Shown one piece after another: positions 47,602 through 60,300 of a stretch of 64,000 nt of DNA. The stretch is taken from contig NC_057804.1 of NCBI RefSeq assembly GCF_018294505.1, forward strand, positions 256,103,251-256,167,250, read 5' to 3'. Made by a program: the position numbers and the translations under genes. The notes under the pieces were generated by a model, which saw only the letters and a program-made list of their open reading frames with translations, had not been told where the DNA came from and did not search any database. Position 1 is the stretch's first letter; each line of letters starts with the position of its first letter. Source of the DNA: Triticum aestivum (lineage: Eukaryota; Streptophyta; Magnoliopsida; Poales; Poaceae).

Positions 47602-50230
47602 GTCTCCCACTTGCACTAGAGTCAATAATCTAGTTCACATCACCATGTGATTAACACTGACAGGTCACATCACCATGTGACCAACATCCAAAGAGTTTTG
47701 GGTTTGATCATGTTGCTTGTGAGAGAGGTTTTAGTCAACGGGTCTCAACCTTTCAGATCCGTGTGTGCTTTACAAATCTCTATGTCATCTCCTAGATGTA
47801 GCTACCACGTTCTATTTGGAGCCATTCCAAATAACTGTTCCACTTGGAGCTATTCTAAATTGTTGCCCCATTGTACGTATCCGGTATCTCTACTCAGAGC
47901 TATCCGGATAGGTGTTAAGCTTGCATCGACGTAACCTTTACGACAAACTCTTTTACCACCTCCATAATCGAGAAAATTCCTTAGTCCACTAGTTACTAAG
48001 GATAACTTTGACCGCTGTCTGTGATCCATTCTTGGATCACTCTTGTACCCCTTGACTGACTCATGGCAAGGCACACTTCAGGTGCGGTACACAGCATAGC
48101 ATACTGTAGAGTCTATGTCTTAAGCATAGGGGACGACCTTCGTCCTTTCTCTCTATTCTGTTGAGGTCGAGCTTTAAGTCTTAACTTCGTACCTTACAAC
48201 TCAGGCAAGAACTTCTTCTTTGACTGATCCATCTTGAATACCTTCAAGATCATGTCAAGGTATGTGCTCATCTGAAAGTATTATTAAGCAATTTGATCTA
48301 TCCTTATAGATCTTGATGCTCAATGTTCAAGTAGCTTAATCCAGGTTTTCTATTGAAAAACACCTTTCAAATAACCCTATATGCATTCCAGAAATTCTAC
48401 ATCATATCTGATCATCAATATGTCAACAACATATACTCATCAGAAATTCTATTGTGCTCCCACTCACTTCTTTGGAAATACAAGTTTCTCATAAACTTTG
48501 TATACACCAAAATCTTTGATCATCATCAAAGCATACATTCCAACTCCGAGATGCTTACTCTAGTCCTTAGAACGATTGCTGGAGCTTTGCATACTTATTA
48601 GCATCTTTCAGGATTGACAAAACCTTCCGTTTGTATCACATACAACCTTTCCTCAAGAAAATCGTCGAGGAAACAATGTTTTGACATCCTATCTGCAAGA
48701 TTTCATAAATAATGCAGTAATCGCTAACATAATTCCAACAGACTCTTAGCATCGCTACGAGTGAAAAAGTCTCACCGTAGTCAACTCCTTGAACTTGTCG
48801 GGAAACACCTTAACGACAAGTCGAGCTTTCTCAATGGTGACACTTACCATCATTGTCTGTCCTCCTTTTAAAATCCATCTGTACTCAACAGCCTTACGAC
48901 CATCAAGTAGTTCTTCCAAAGTCTACACTTTGTTTCCATACATGGATCCTCTCTCAGATTTTATGGCCTCGAGCCATTTATCGGAATCCAGGCCCACCAT
49001 CGCTTCTTCATAGCTCGTAGGTTCATTGTTGTCTAGCAACATGACTTCCAAGACAGGATTACGTACCACTCAGAAGTAGTACGCATCCTTGTCATCCTAC
49101 GAGGTACGGTAGTGACTTGATCCGAAACTCTATGATCACTATCATAAGCTTCTACTTCAATTAGTGTAGGTGCCACAGGAACAACTTCCTGTGCCCTGCT
49201 ACACACTAGTTGAAGTGACGGTTCAATAACTTCATCAAGTCTCCACCATCCTCCCATTCAACTCTTTCGAGAGAAAACTTTCCTCGAGAAAGGACCCGAT
49301 TCAAGAAACAATCCATATTGCTTTCGGATCTGAGTTAGGAGTTATACCCAACTGTTTTGGGTGTCCTATGAAGATGCATTTTATCCGCTTTGGGTTCGAG
49401 CTTATCAACATGAAACCTTTTCACATAAGCGTCGCAGCCCCAAACCTTTAAGAAATGACAGCATAGGTTTCTCTAAACCGGTGTCATCTCAACGGAATTA
49501 CGTGGTGCCCTATTTAAAGTGAATGCGGTTGTCTCTAATGCCTAACCCATGAACGATAGTGGTAATTCGATAAGAGACATCATGGTACGCACCATATCCA
49601 ATAGGGTGCAACTATGATGTTCGGACACACCATCAAACTATGGTGTTCCAGGCGGTATTAATTGTGAAACAATTTCCACAATGTCTTAATTGCATGCCAA
49701 AGCTCGTAACTCAGATACTCATCTCTATGATCTTATCATAGACATTTTATCCTCTTGTCACGATGATCTTCAACTTCACTCTGAAATTACTTGAACCATT
49801 CAATAATTCAGACTTGTGTTTCATCAAGTAAATATATTCAACATCTACTCGAATCATCTGTGAAGTAAGAACATAACGATATTCACTGCATGCCTCAGCA
49901 CTCATTGGACTACACACATCAAAATGTGTTACTTCCAACAAGTTGCTATCTTGTTCCATCTTACTGAAACCGAGGCTTTTCAGTCATCTTGCCCATGTGG
50001 TATGATTTGCATATCTCAAGTGATTCAAAATCAAGTGAGTCCAAACGATCCATCTGCATGGAGTTTCTTCATGCGTATACACCAATAGACATGGTTCGCA
50101 TGTCTCAAACTTTTCAAAAATGAGTGAGTCCAAAGATCCATCAACATGGAGCTTCTTCATGCGTTTTATACCATTATGACTTACATGGCAGTGCCACAAG
50201 TAAGTGGTACTATCATTACTATCTTATATC
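47602..50230 (-). pseudogene. pol: A pol remnants (GAG-pre-integrase, integrase, RT)
   Basis: Reading minus: GAG-pre-integrase WHCHVSHNGIKRMKKLHVDG and CEPCL (50199-50090); integrase VTHFDVCSPMSAEA and YIYLMKHKSE (49940-49800); RT start QGVDYGETFS (near 48800) with later motifs visible only through several frameshifts. No YVDD is readable. An 89-bp tandem duplication (about 50009 and 50098) lies in the first piece. Confidence 0.78.
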
Positions 50231-51480
50231 TTTTGGCATGAAAATGTGTATCACTACGATCGAGATTCAATAAACCATTCCTTTAGGTGCAAGACCATTG
50301 AAGGTATTATTCAAATAAATAGAGTAACCATTATTCTCTTTAAATGAATAACGTATTGCGATAGACATAATCCAATCATGTCTATGCTCAACGCAAACAC
50401 GAAATAACAATTATTTAGGTTTAACACCAGTCTCGATGGTAGAGGGTGCGTGCGATGCTTGATCATATCAACATTGGAAAAACTTCCAACACATATCGTC
50501 AGCTCACCTTTAGCTAGTCTCCGTTTATTCCGTAGCTTTTATTTCGAGTTACTAACACTTAGCAACCAAACCGGTATCTAATACCCTGGTGCTACTAGGA
50601 GTACTAGTAAAGTACACATTAACATAATGTATATCCAATATACTTCTATCGGCCTTGCCAGCCTTCTCATCTACCAAGTATCTAGGGTAATTCCGCTCTA
50701 GTGGTTGTTCCCCTTATTACAGAAGCACTTAGTCTCGGGTTTGGGTTCAACCTTGGGTTTCTTCACTAGAGCAGCAGCTGATTTGCCGTTTCATGAAGTA
50801 TCCCTTCTTGCCCTTCTTGAAACTAGTGGTTTCACCAACCATCAACAATTGATGCTCCTTCTTGATTTCTACTTTCGCGGTGTCAAACATCACGAATATT
50901 TCAAGGATCATCATATCTATCCCTGATATGTTATAGTTCATCACGAAGCTCTAGCAGCTTGGTGGTAATGACTTTGGAGAACCATCACTATTTCATCTGG
51001 AAGATCAACTCCCACTCGATTCAAGCGATTGTTGTACTCAGACAATCTGAGCACAAGCACAACAATTGAGCTTTTCTCCCTTAGTTTGCAGGCTAAGAAA
51101 ATCGTCGGAGGTCTCATACCTCTTGATGTGGGCACGAGCCTGAAATCCCAATTTCAGCCCTTGAAACATCTCATATGTTCCTCGATGTTTCGAAAACGTC
51201 TTTAGTGCCTCAACTCTAAACCGTTTAACTGAACTATCACGTAGTTATCAAAACGTGTATGTCCAATGTTCGCAACATCCACAAACGACGTTTGGGGTTC
51301 AGCACACTGAGCAGTGCATTAAACACATAAGCTTTCTACTGTCCGCATAATTGCTACTATCAACTTTCAACTATATTTTCTCTAGGAACATATCTAAACA
51401 GTGGAACTAAAACGCGAGCATACGACATAATTTGCAAAGGTCTTTTGACTATGTTCAGGATAATTAAGTTCATCTTATGA
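50231..51480 (-). pseudogene. gag: A gag remnants
   Basis: A lysine-rich segment with IKKEHQLLMVGETTSFKKGK (50930-50790) matches the equivalent B2 gag piece. The zinc-knuckle region (about 50740-50690) keeps CFCNKGNNH and then hits a stop. The rest is broken into short frames. Confidence 0.7.
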
Positions 51481-52695
51481 ACTCCCACTCAGATAGACAT
51501 CCCTCTGGTCATCTAAGTGATTACATGATCCGAGTCAACTAGGCCGTGTCCGATCATCACGTGAGACGGACTAGTCATCATCGGTGAAAATCTTCATGTT
51601 GATCGTATCTACTATACGACTCATGCTCGACCTTTCGGTCTCTGTGTTCCGAGGCCATGTCTGTACATGCTAGGCTCGTCAAGTTAACCCTAAGTGTATT
51701 GCATGTGTAAATCTGTCTTACACCCGTTGTATGTGAACGTAAGGATCTATCACACCCGATCATCACGTGGTGCTTCGAAACGACGAACTGTAGCAACGGT
51801 GCACAGTTAGGGGAGAACACTTCTTGAAATTGTTGTAAGGGATCATCTTATTTACTACCGTCATTCTAAGTAAACAAGATGCATAAACATAATAAACATC
51901 ACATGCAATTATATAGTATTGACATGATATGGCCAATATCATATAGCTCCATTGATCTCCATCTTCGGGGCTCCATGATCATCATCGTCACCGGCATGAC
52001 ACCATGATCTCCATCATCATGATCTCCATCATCGTGTCTTCATGAAGTTGTCACGCCAACGACTACTTCTACTTCTATGGCTAACGTGTTTAGCAATAAA
52101 GTAAAGTAAGTTACATGGTGTTGTTCAATGACACGCAGGTCATACAATAAATGAAGACAACTCCTATGGATCCTGCCGGTTGTCATACTCATCGACATGC
52201 AAGTCGTGAATCCTATTACAAGAACATGATCAATCTCATACATCACATATCATTCATCACATTCTTCTTGGCCATATCACATCACATAGCATACCCTGCA
52301 AAAACAAGTTAGACGTCCTCTAATTGTTGTTTGCATGTTTTACGTGGCTGCTATGGGTTTCTAGGAAGAATGTTTCTTACCTACGCAAAACCACAACGTG
52401 ATAAGCCAATTGCTATTTACCCTTCATAAGGACCCTTTTCATCGAATCCGTTTCGACTAAAGTGGGAGAGACTGGCACCCGCTAGCCACCTTATGCTCCA
52501 AGTGCATGTCAATTGGTGGAACCTGTCTCACGTAAGAGTACGTGTAAGGTCGGTCCGGGCCGCTTCATCCCTCAATACCGTCGAAACAAGACTGGACTAG
52601 TAACGGTAAGCATATTTAACAAAATCAACGCCCACAACTACTTTGTGTTCTACTCGTGCAAAGAATCTACGCAATAGACCTAGCTTTGATACCAC
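51481..52695 (-). other. A untranslated leader with primer-binding site
   Basis: BARE-type leader without ORFs. The primer-binding site, minus TGGTATCAAAGC (52683-52694), differs from the initiator-Met consensus TGGTATCAGAGC at one base. Confidence 0.85.
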
Positions 52696-54432
52696 TGTTG
52701 GGGAACGTAGCAGAAATTCAAAATTTTCCTACGTGTCACCAAGATCTATCTATGGAAAGACCAGCAACGAGGGGAAGGAGAGTGCATCTACATACCCTTG
52801 TAGATTATTAAGCGGAAGCGTTCAAGAGAACGAGGTTGATGGAGTCGTACTCGTCGTGATTCAGATCACCGATGATCCTAGTGCCGAACGGACGGCACCT
52901 CCGCGTTCAACACACGTACAGCCCGGTGACGTCTCCCACGCCTTGATCCAGCAAGGAGAGAGGGAGAGGTTGAGGAAGACTCCATCCAGCAGCAGCACAA
53001 CGGCGTGGTGGTGATGGAGGAGCATGGCAATCCTGCAGGGCTTTGCCAAGCACCTACGGGAGAGGAGGAGGTGTCATGGGAGGGAGGGAGGCGCCAGGGG
53101 CTCAGGTATGGATGCCCTCCCTCCCCTCCACTATATATAGGGGCAAGGGAGAGGGGGAAGGCGCAGCCTTGCCCCTTCCTCCAAGGAAGGGGTGCGGCCA
53201 AGAGGGGGGATGAGTCCATCCTCCCCAAGGCACCTCGGAGGTGCCTTCCCCCTTGAGGACTCTTCCCTCCCCAAGTTTCCTTGGCGCATGGGCCTCTTGG
53301 GGCTGGTGCCCTTGGCCCATATAGGCCAAGGCGCACCCCCTACAGCCCATGTGGCCCCCCGGGGCAGGTGGACCCCCGGACCCCTTTCGGCACTCCCGGT
53401 ACAATACCGATAAAGTGCGAAACTTTTCCGGCGACCAAAACAGGACTTTCCATATATAAATCTTTACCTCCGGACCATTCCAGAACTCCTCGTGACGTCC
53501 GGGATCTCATCCAAGACTCCGAACAACATTCGGTAACCACATACAAACTTCCTTTATAACCCTAGCGTCATCGAACCTTAAGTGTGTAGACCCTACGGGT
53601 TCGGGAGACATGCAGACATGACCGAGACATTCTCCGGTCAATAACCAACAGCGAGATCTGGATACCCATGTTGGCTCCCACATGTTCCACGATGATCTCA
53701 TCGGATGAACCACGATGTCAAGGACTCAATCGATCCCGTATTCAATTCCCTTTGTCTAGCGGTATTTTACTTGCCCGAGATTCGATCGTCGGTATACCGA
53801 TACCTTGTTCAATCTCGTTACCGGCAAGTCTCTTTACTCGGTCCGTAACACATCATCCCGTGATCAACCCCTTGGTCACATTGTGCACATTATGATGATG
53901 TCCTACCGAGTGGGCCCAGAGATACCTCTCCATTTACATGGAGTGACAAATCCCATTCTCGATTCGTGCCAACCCAACAGACACTTTCGGAGATACCTGT
54001 AATGCACCTTTATAGCCACCCAGTTACGTTGTGACGTTTGGTACACCCAAAGCATTCCTACGGTATCCGGGAGTTGCACAATCTCATGGTCTAAGGAAAA
54101 GATACTTGACATTAGAAAAACTTTAGCATACGAACTACACGATCTTTGTGCTAGGCTTAGGATTGGGTCTTGTCCATCACATCATTCTCCTAATGATGTG
54201 ATCCCGTTATCAACGACATCCAATGTCCATAGCCAGGAAACCATGACTATCTGTTGATCACAACGAGCTAGTCAACCAGAGGCTCACTAGGGACATATTG
54301 TGGTCTATGTATTCACACGTGTATTACGATTTCCGGATAATACAGTTATAGCATGAATAAAAGACTATTATCATGAACAAAGAAATATAATAATCACACT
54401 TTTATTATTGCCTCTAGGGCATATTTCCAACA
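52696..54432 (-). repeat. A 5' LTR (1,737 bp)
   Basis: TATA box on minus at about 53131-53140. It starts TGTTGGGGAACG and ends ATTTCCAACA. Confidence 0.95.
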
Positions 54433-56003
54433 GATACATGACTCATCCTACCCTAGGGGTTCTCGGACTCAGTAGTCGTGCTTGCTTCGTGTCTCGTGCA
54501 GTCTTCTAGGGTTTTACTCAGGTGTCGTTGCGTCTCTTGTTGTTATTAGATGAAACGATCCGGGTTGGGCCTGAAGAATCTTCAACAACTTCTTCCTTGA
54601 TGAGCTGACGGGGTGAAGGTGGTTCCTCGTGGCTGGCATTGACTTGGTCTTCCGTAGTCTTCTTAATCATGATGATCCCTTTTTCCTTCTAAGGCATCGT
54701 GGGTACAAGGAGGTAATCATTTATGTAATGACACTAACAAGGCATAGTAGAGGTCCAATCTGCCGGACACACTATTTACAGTATCGTCACTGAGAGCGGG
54801 GGATGCCGAGAACTGTTTTTCCTGGTCACCATAGTGAGCCGGACGAAATGGCGAGGTTCTCATCCACTAGTGGTTGCCTACACAACAATGATAAGGGCAT
54901 GGTTGCTCTACTAGCGATGTATATCATGATCTTGCATATGCTATGCCCTGATCATGGTAGGCCAAGGTTGCATCATCTTGGGGAAAATTCAAAGGTGTCA
55001 CCATCCTCTGAGTCTTCCTATCCTCATTCCTCGAGGGTGTATCTTCTGTTGGCATCGTCTTGTTGTGATGTCGCCAATCTTGTGTTCAGAAGAGGTGGTT
55101 GATTGTCTAGCGAGGCATCTTCCTTCTAGATTATCCATGAGGATTACAAGGAATCCCATGGTCAGGGGCAAGAGGTTTATAGTGTCCATTTAAAATTTTG
55201 AAGGGGAAGAGATCAATAAGGAAAGTATATCTTAGTTTTCAAAAAACTGAGAAGGGGAAGAGAAGTATAGATAGTTTTTTACAAATTAGTAAATTTTTTG
55301 AAAATAGTCCTGCCCAAACTAACGACCATGCTAACTAAGGCTTCCTACAGTCAGGATGGTTCTAGTACTAGCTCTGTGGGTATCCCGACTCATAAGTCGT
55401 GATCACCGAATGCACGTGTACAGTGATCCCAGAGATCAATGCTCACTGGATATACCAAAGCTGAATAACAAGAGTCTTATATCCATACATACCATTTTTC
55501 CTCGTATATCATCGCAGCGGAAATCTTCGTCGATAACTGGGACCCATGTAATCTGCCTTAACCCTACAGGACTTCTGACTGGGAAGTGTCCTAGCTCGCA
55601 CAATCGTCACCGAAGAACTCTTCCTCGTATTCCTATTCTTTCATGCATGGCCAATAAAATGACAAGTGGCAAGCCAATGAGTACTTTGAATGTACTCTCA
55701 AGCAACCAAAGAATGATAACAGAATAATTATGCAAGGCTCTACTGCTAAATTGGCACTTTTGCGAAAAGCTAGTTTTGCTCATGCAAGTATGATCAACAT
55801 TTATCAAGGACATGAATGCATCTACAACAAGTATTAGGAGGTTGCAACATCAACATCGAGAAAGAGTTGTGAAAAACTCATTCTCAAGCTCATCGTGACT
55901 TCCTCATGAATCACATTATATATACTAAACCATGTTGTTTGTCAGAAACATATGGACATAGTCTAAGCAGCACCACCCAACTGTCCTTGACCGTGGACAC
56001 AAC
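54433..56003 (-). mobile_element. X (right part): interior and truncated 5' LTR
   Basis: 54433-54437 is the second GATAC. 54438-55374 is X leader or interior without a supported ORF. The LTR fragment 55375-56003 matches 39242-39850 and is cut by Z2. A PBS-like segment just left of 55375 (minus GAGCTAGTACTAGAACC) is degenerate. Confidence 0.72.
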
Positions 56004-56311
56004 TGTCGGATTCCGGGCTCCGCAGACCCAAGAAAGGTTCGCACTCATTGCAAAGAACTCAACCTCTCAAGCCTCTCGATCCGCTGCTTTGATGAGCTAG
56101 CTCGATGAACACTATAGAGAAAGACACATCAGCTTACCCAGGTTCGGGCCACCTTGCGGTGTAATACCCTACTCCTGCTTTGTGGTGGATTAGCCTCGCG
56201 AGGGGTTGAGGATGAACTAGTACAAGTGGAAGAACAACCTCAGGAGGCATGTTCCTGTGATGAGCTCTTTGTGGTTTGATGAGCTGATCACCTGGTGAGT
56301 CGATCGACCTC
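56004..56311. mobile_element. Z2: gypsy LTR fragment related to Y
   Basis: It begins TGTCGGATTCCGGGCTCCGC and matches the first 300 bp of the Y LTR. It is interrupted at 56312 by the CACTA element. Orientation of the whole element cannot be read from the fragment. Confidence 0.7.
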
Positions 56312-56777
56312 CACTACAAAAAAAATACACTTCCTTGATGATACGTGTTTGTCAAAGTAGGTCACGTTTTCTGTCATGCATGTACATCCATGACGATTTT
56401 ATGACAGAATCAAGATAGTCATACATGTGCTGTTGTAGAAATATTCCATGACATTACCAAAATTATCATCACGGAAGTGTCCACTTCCATGACAATAAGT
56501 CACGCGTCATAGAAGTTCTTTCATCAAGGGTGACCGACACATGGCATCCACCGTAATGGGACGCTGTTAAGCGCCATTGAGTTATTGGGTCCAGTTTTGG
56601 ATCCGATAACCCGCTAACAGCCACGACCAATGCCGATTTTCCACGTGTAAAATTCTCATTGGCCGACGGAACCACGCGTGAGCTCCGGGTTGGCTCAGGT
56701 GTCACTCATCCAACGGTTGAGATGGGCCTATGATATGTTGACACATGGACGGGCCCAAAATTGGCCCATAAAGTTTA

Positions 56778-56997
56778 AATGGGCTGACCCAAGTAAAGGC
56801 CCACAAGATTTAGCGGACCATAATGGGCCGGCCCAGCTAAAGGCCCACAAGATTTTCTAGACAATAATGGGTCGGCCCAACTAAAGGCTCATAAGATTTA
56901 GTGGACCATAATGGACTGGCCCAGCTAAAGGCCCACAAGATTTTGCACACCATAATGGGCCGGCCCAGCTAAAGCCCCAACATTCTCAGTTTAGGCC
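56778..56997. repeat. Five tandem 44-bp units in CACTA subterminal region
   Basis: AATGG(G/A)C starts at 56778, 56822, 56866, 56910 and 56954, exactly 44 bp apart. Each is followed by GGCCCAGCTAAAGGCCCA or variants and AAGATTT. Looser GGCCC/GGGCC-rich copies continue to about 57790. Confidence 0.9.
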
Positions 56998-57896
56998 CGT
57001 ACGGCTATTGTCAAATCAGCCCGTCAACAGCCTGTCTTAAACTTGTCATCATCGCGGCCCATGGCCACTTCTGGCTCGTTAACAGTCCGCTAAGTATTTG
57101 GGCCGAATTACGGCCCGGTGTATTGCAGGCCTGTTAAAGGTCCTGCTTCATTTGGGCCCATTTACAGACCAATGAAACTTTCAGCCCATAAAGGACCACG
57201 AAGGATTTGGTCATATTCGGCCATGTCTGACATTCGGCCTGTTAGAGGCCCACTATAGATTTGACCACTTTCGGCCTGTTGTGATTTTTGGCTTGTTAAC
57301 GTCGAACGAAATCCATGGGACATATGTGGCCCAATGTCACAACGGCCCCGTTAACGGCCCATATAAAAGTGACACTAATCAAGCCCGACCGAACTTCCGG
57401 CCTGTTAAAGGCCCTTGTATTAGGTCGGCGCATTTACGCCCGTCCGAATTACTGCCTGTGAAATATCCGCATTGTAAATGGGCCACCATTTCGGCCTGCT
57501 AAGACTAGTGGGTTATTTGGCACAATCAGGGCCCAATCTTACTTTCTGCCTATTAAAGGCCCATGTTTTTTATGGGCTCGAGATATTTACACCTGTAAAC
57601 GGCCTATTGTTACTGAGGGCCCAAATTATGTTTAGGCTTGTTAAAGGCCCACTATGGGCACAGGCCTATCAGAAAAATATGAAAGCTGATGCTGATTTAG
57701 GCCCAGATATTTTTAGTGGGCTACATGCAAATTTCAGCCCATAATTGTTTTTAGCCCAATTGGAATGGGCCTGACGAATGTTTGCATGTTGGGCTCCTAC
57801 GAAGCTTTCGGCCGAATACATTACTAAGATAAACCTACACTGTACAAAAATAGCGTCGTAATTACTGCAGCCTTTGGCAGCATCATAAATGTTGTA

Positions 57897-60300
57897 TCAC
57901 AACAAAATAAATTCCAACCATACAACAAAAGGCCTATTGGCATAAAGTTTACAGTCCTTGCAGACAAAAGCACCATCAGATGTATAGAAGCACATATCAT
58001 TTGACTTGAGTGCTAATGTTTCAGGCTGTAGAATCTGATTGAGCAGCACGATCTTCACCTTTTTTCCGTCATTGCTCTTGAACAACAAAGTGAATGTCTG
58101 ATAGTCTCGTTTCAAAACCATTCATATCTTGATGACATTTTTCAACCACTATGCTTGTTTCTGAAACGACGTCCATTAGGGATTGGACTTGTGTCCGGAG
58201 CACAGATATATCACTCTCTCTAGCCGGAAGATTTTGTTCAGTAGGCGATTTGGACAAGGTTACCTTGACAACCAACCCAGAATTACGCAGGAAGGTGCTT
58301 TGTGCACTGTTAGTGGAGAGATACTGACGCACTGCAGCAAGAGGTGACATTGTGCCTGTGGTAGCCTCATCACCTTCAGGTGGTTGTGGCTGTTCAATCA
58401 TTTCATCCATAGCTTGCTGAAAGTTTGAACTTGTAGATTAGTGTACCAGATAAGTTACTAATGATACAAAAACAAACAAAGTAGGTTACACGTTTATAGA
58501 TAACTTATTTTGGTGAACTACTGTAATACATTATCATGTATTCTAGTGCCAACTAAATAATAAAATCACTTTAGGAACATATGTCCATGTAGCATGCCTA
58601 CTGTATTGTCTATTTCCTCACATTCATTGGCATCTAAGGATAAAGAGACATGGTTTAAAGTAGGTTGAACATAGTATGACATCATTCATATCACGGGCAA
58701 ACAGATATAAAACAAACAGGCTATTTTATCATTGTGTGCGCACATGAACATAACAACTAGATTACAGATCAAGACCAAAAGAATATCCTTCATCTCTTTT
58801 AAACCATGTAAGGTGAAATGATACATTAAGACAATTGTTTATAAAAGTGAACAGAGTAACTGACATTGGCTGCAAACCAAGTAGTTAAATGAACACATCA
58901 CAGTACCAATCAGTTCAAAGGTAGGAGGAGTAAGGACTTACAACAACGGCTTGAACTAGTGTGCTCATGCCCTTCAACTTGTTGGTGTGGCAATCCTTAA
59001 AGATTTGCACTGCATTCGGTTCAGGTTCTTTTTGGTCTGCACAGTCTTTCCTCTGTATTTGGAACAAGTCAATATAGTATGATAATATGGCACAGAAAAA
59101 AGAAGGAAGTAGCAACTATTTACAACAGCCTCGTGGTGTGCAATATAGCTACGAGATCCTGTTGTTTGTTGGAATTTCACTTGAGAACGATTGGTCTTGT
59201 TTTTCAAACAGTTAGCCTAGAATTAGATACACTTGTAAGGCGCATACATAAATACAAGTTCAATATGTGGTCTGATCAAATACATATAGCCTACCTGATA
59301 CTTTGGATCAGACCAATGTTTAATGAGGGTTGTCCAGTCTTCATTTGTAATATATTCCACTGGAGATGTTTGGGCAATTTCATTGTTAGCCTTGCCTTCA
59401 AAGTGAGATTTTCTAAGATGGTACCGATAGTGTCGTGGAGCAGACTGAAAAACATGATGCATGCTTGTTTAGTTGCATCATCTTTCGGGTCCAACTTGAA
59501 CCTCATCTATTGAAAAAAGAATGTGTGTCTTATTAGGAGGAAGCTAGAAAGTATGGGACAGAGGAAGACAATATTACTAATTGCGATGAATAACATTACT
59601 TACAGATAAATGGTCAAGGAAGGTGTTAAGCTGGGTATTGTCTTTCTCATTCCTGTACTGGATCCACGTTGGGAGGATACGTGCATGACACCTAACGGCA
59701 ACAACTGGCTCTGACACTAACTTGGATGACTCTGTAGCATCACTTGGCCTATTTAAACCTGCCTCAAAATGGATCACCATTCTTCCTCCTTTAGATTTTG
59801 TTAATCTATCACGCATTATCCCTAATGTCTGTTTCTGCTTGTGCTGTTGTGCTAGTTCAACAACAAATATGGAAAGTGTTAGTGTACATCAAATTGTGAG
59901 AGTACATATAGAGGAGCATGCAACTGCAACTTGACTCGGTCAGGTACCGCCTTGGTGTTGATGCTCATGAGGTTCATCTGATCTTGCCAAGTCCTGTTGT
60001 GTTAGCAGTGCTTTGGAAGTAGTGTTAGGTGTGAAGGCAGCTTGGGAACTGGCCAGTTCCGGAGCAAACGAACGAGTAACTCGTTGAGATACTGGTACAA
60101 TTGAAGCGGATGCTGTAGATGGTGGAGCAGGTGATACTGTGGTTGTAGATTTAGCTGGTGGACTTGGACCTTCTATTGCACCATAAGTACCAGCAGAATC
60201 TCGAAGGCAGATCCTTTTCCATTTCACCCGACGAGTAACACCACTCCCTACTATATTCTTTTCCTTGCTCTTTTTGACTTTTCCATGTCAAGCCGTACCC
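57897..60300 (-). pseudogene. CACTA accessory gene (plant transposase-like, En/Spm type), broken
   Basis: Coding blocks on minus, most ending at a GT donor: 60300-59944 (basic KWKR region, then Ser/Thr/Pro-rich); 59816-59605 (LTKSKGGRMVIHFEAG, WIQYRNEKDN); 59506-59297 (RHYRYHLRKSHFEG, NEDWTTLIKHWSDPKYQ); 59207-59124 (KNKTNRSQVKFQQTTGSRS); 59053-58940; 58410-58069 (long heptad-like region). The K-NR-K---TTGSRSY block is the most recognisable motif of the plant CACTA-associated Transposase_24-like protein. A frameshift falls after KQAC near 59465. Probable role in the family: binding element ends; inactive here. Block order supports one gene; exact splice sites are tentative. Confidence 0.68.

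Larger units (their letters stand above)
45844..54432 (-). mobile_element. A: Angela/WIS/BARE1-type copia element with TSD
   Basis: LTRs 45844-47601 and 52696-54432, flanked by perfect GATAC duplications (45839-45843 and 54433-54437). The termini TGTTGGGGAACG and ATTTCCAACA (reverse of TGTTGGAAAT) are diagnostic of BARE1/Angela/WIS. It is about 8.6 kb in total, normal for the family. The LTRs differ at roughly three dozen sites by eye, about 2 percent, while all frames in the interior are heavily broken. It is inserted in the interior of X. Confidence 0.95.
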
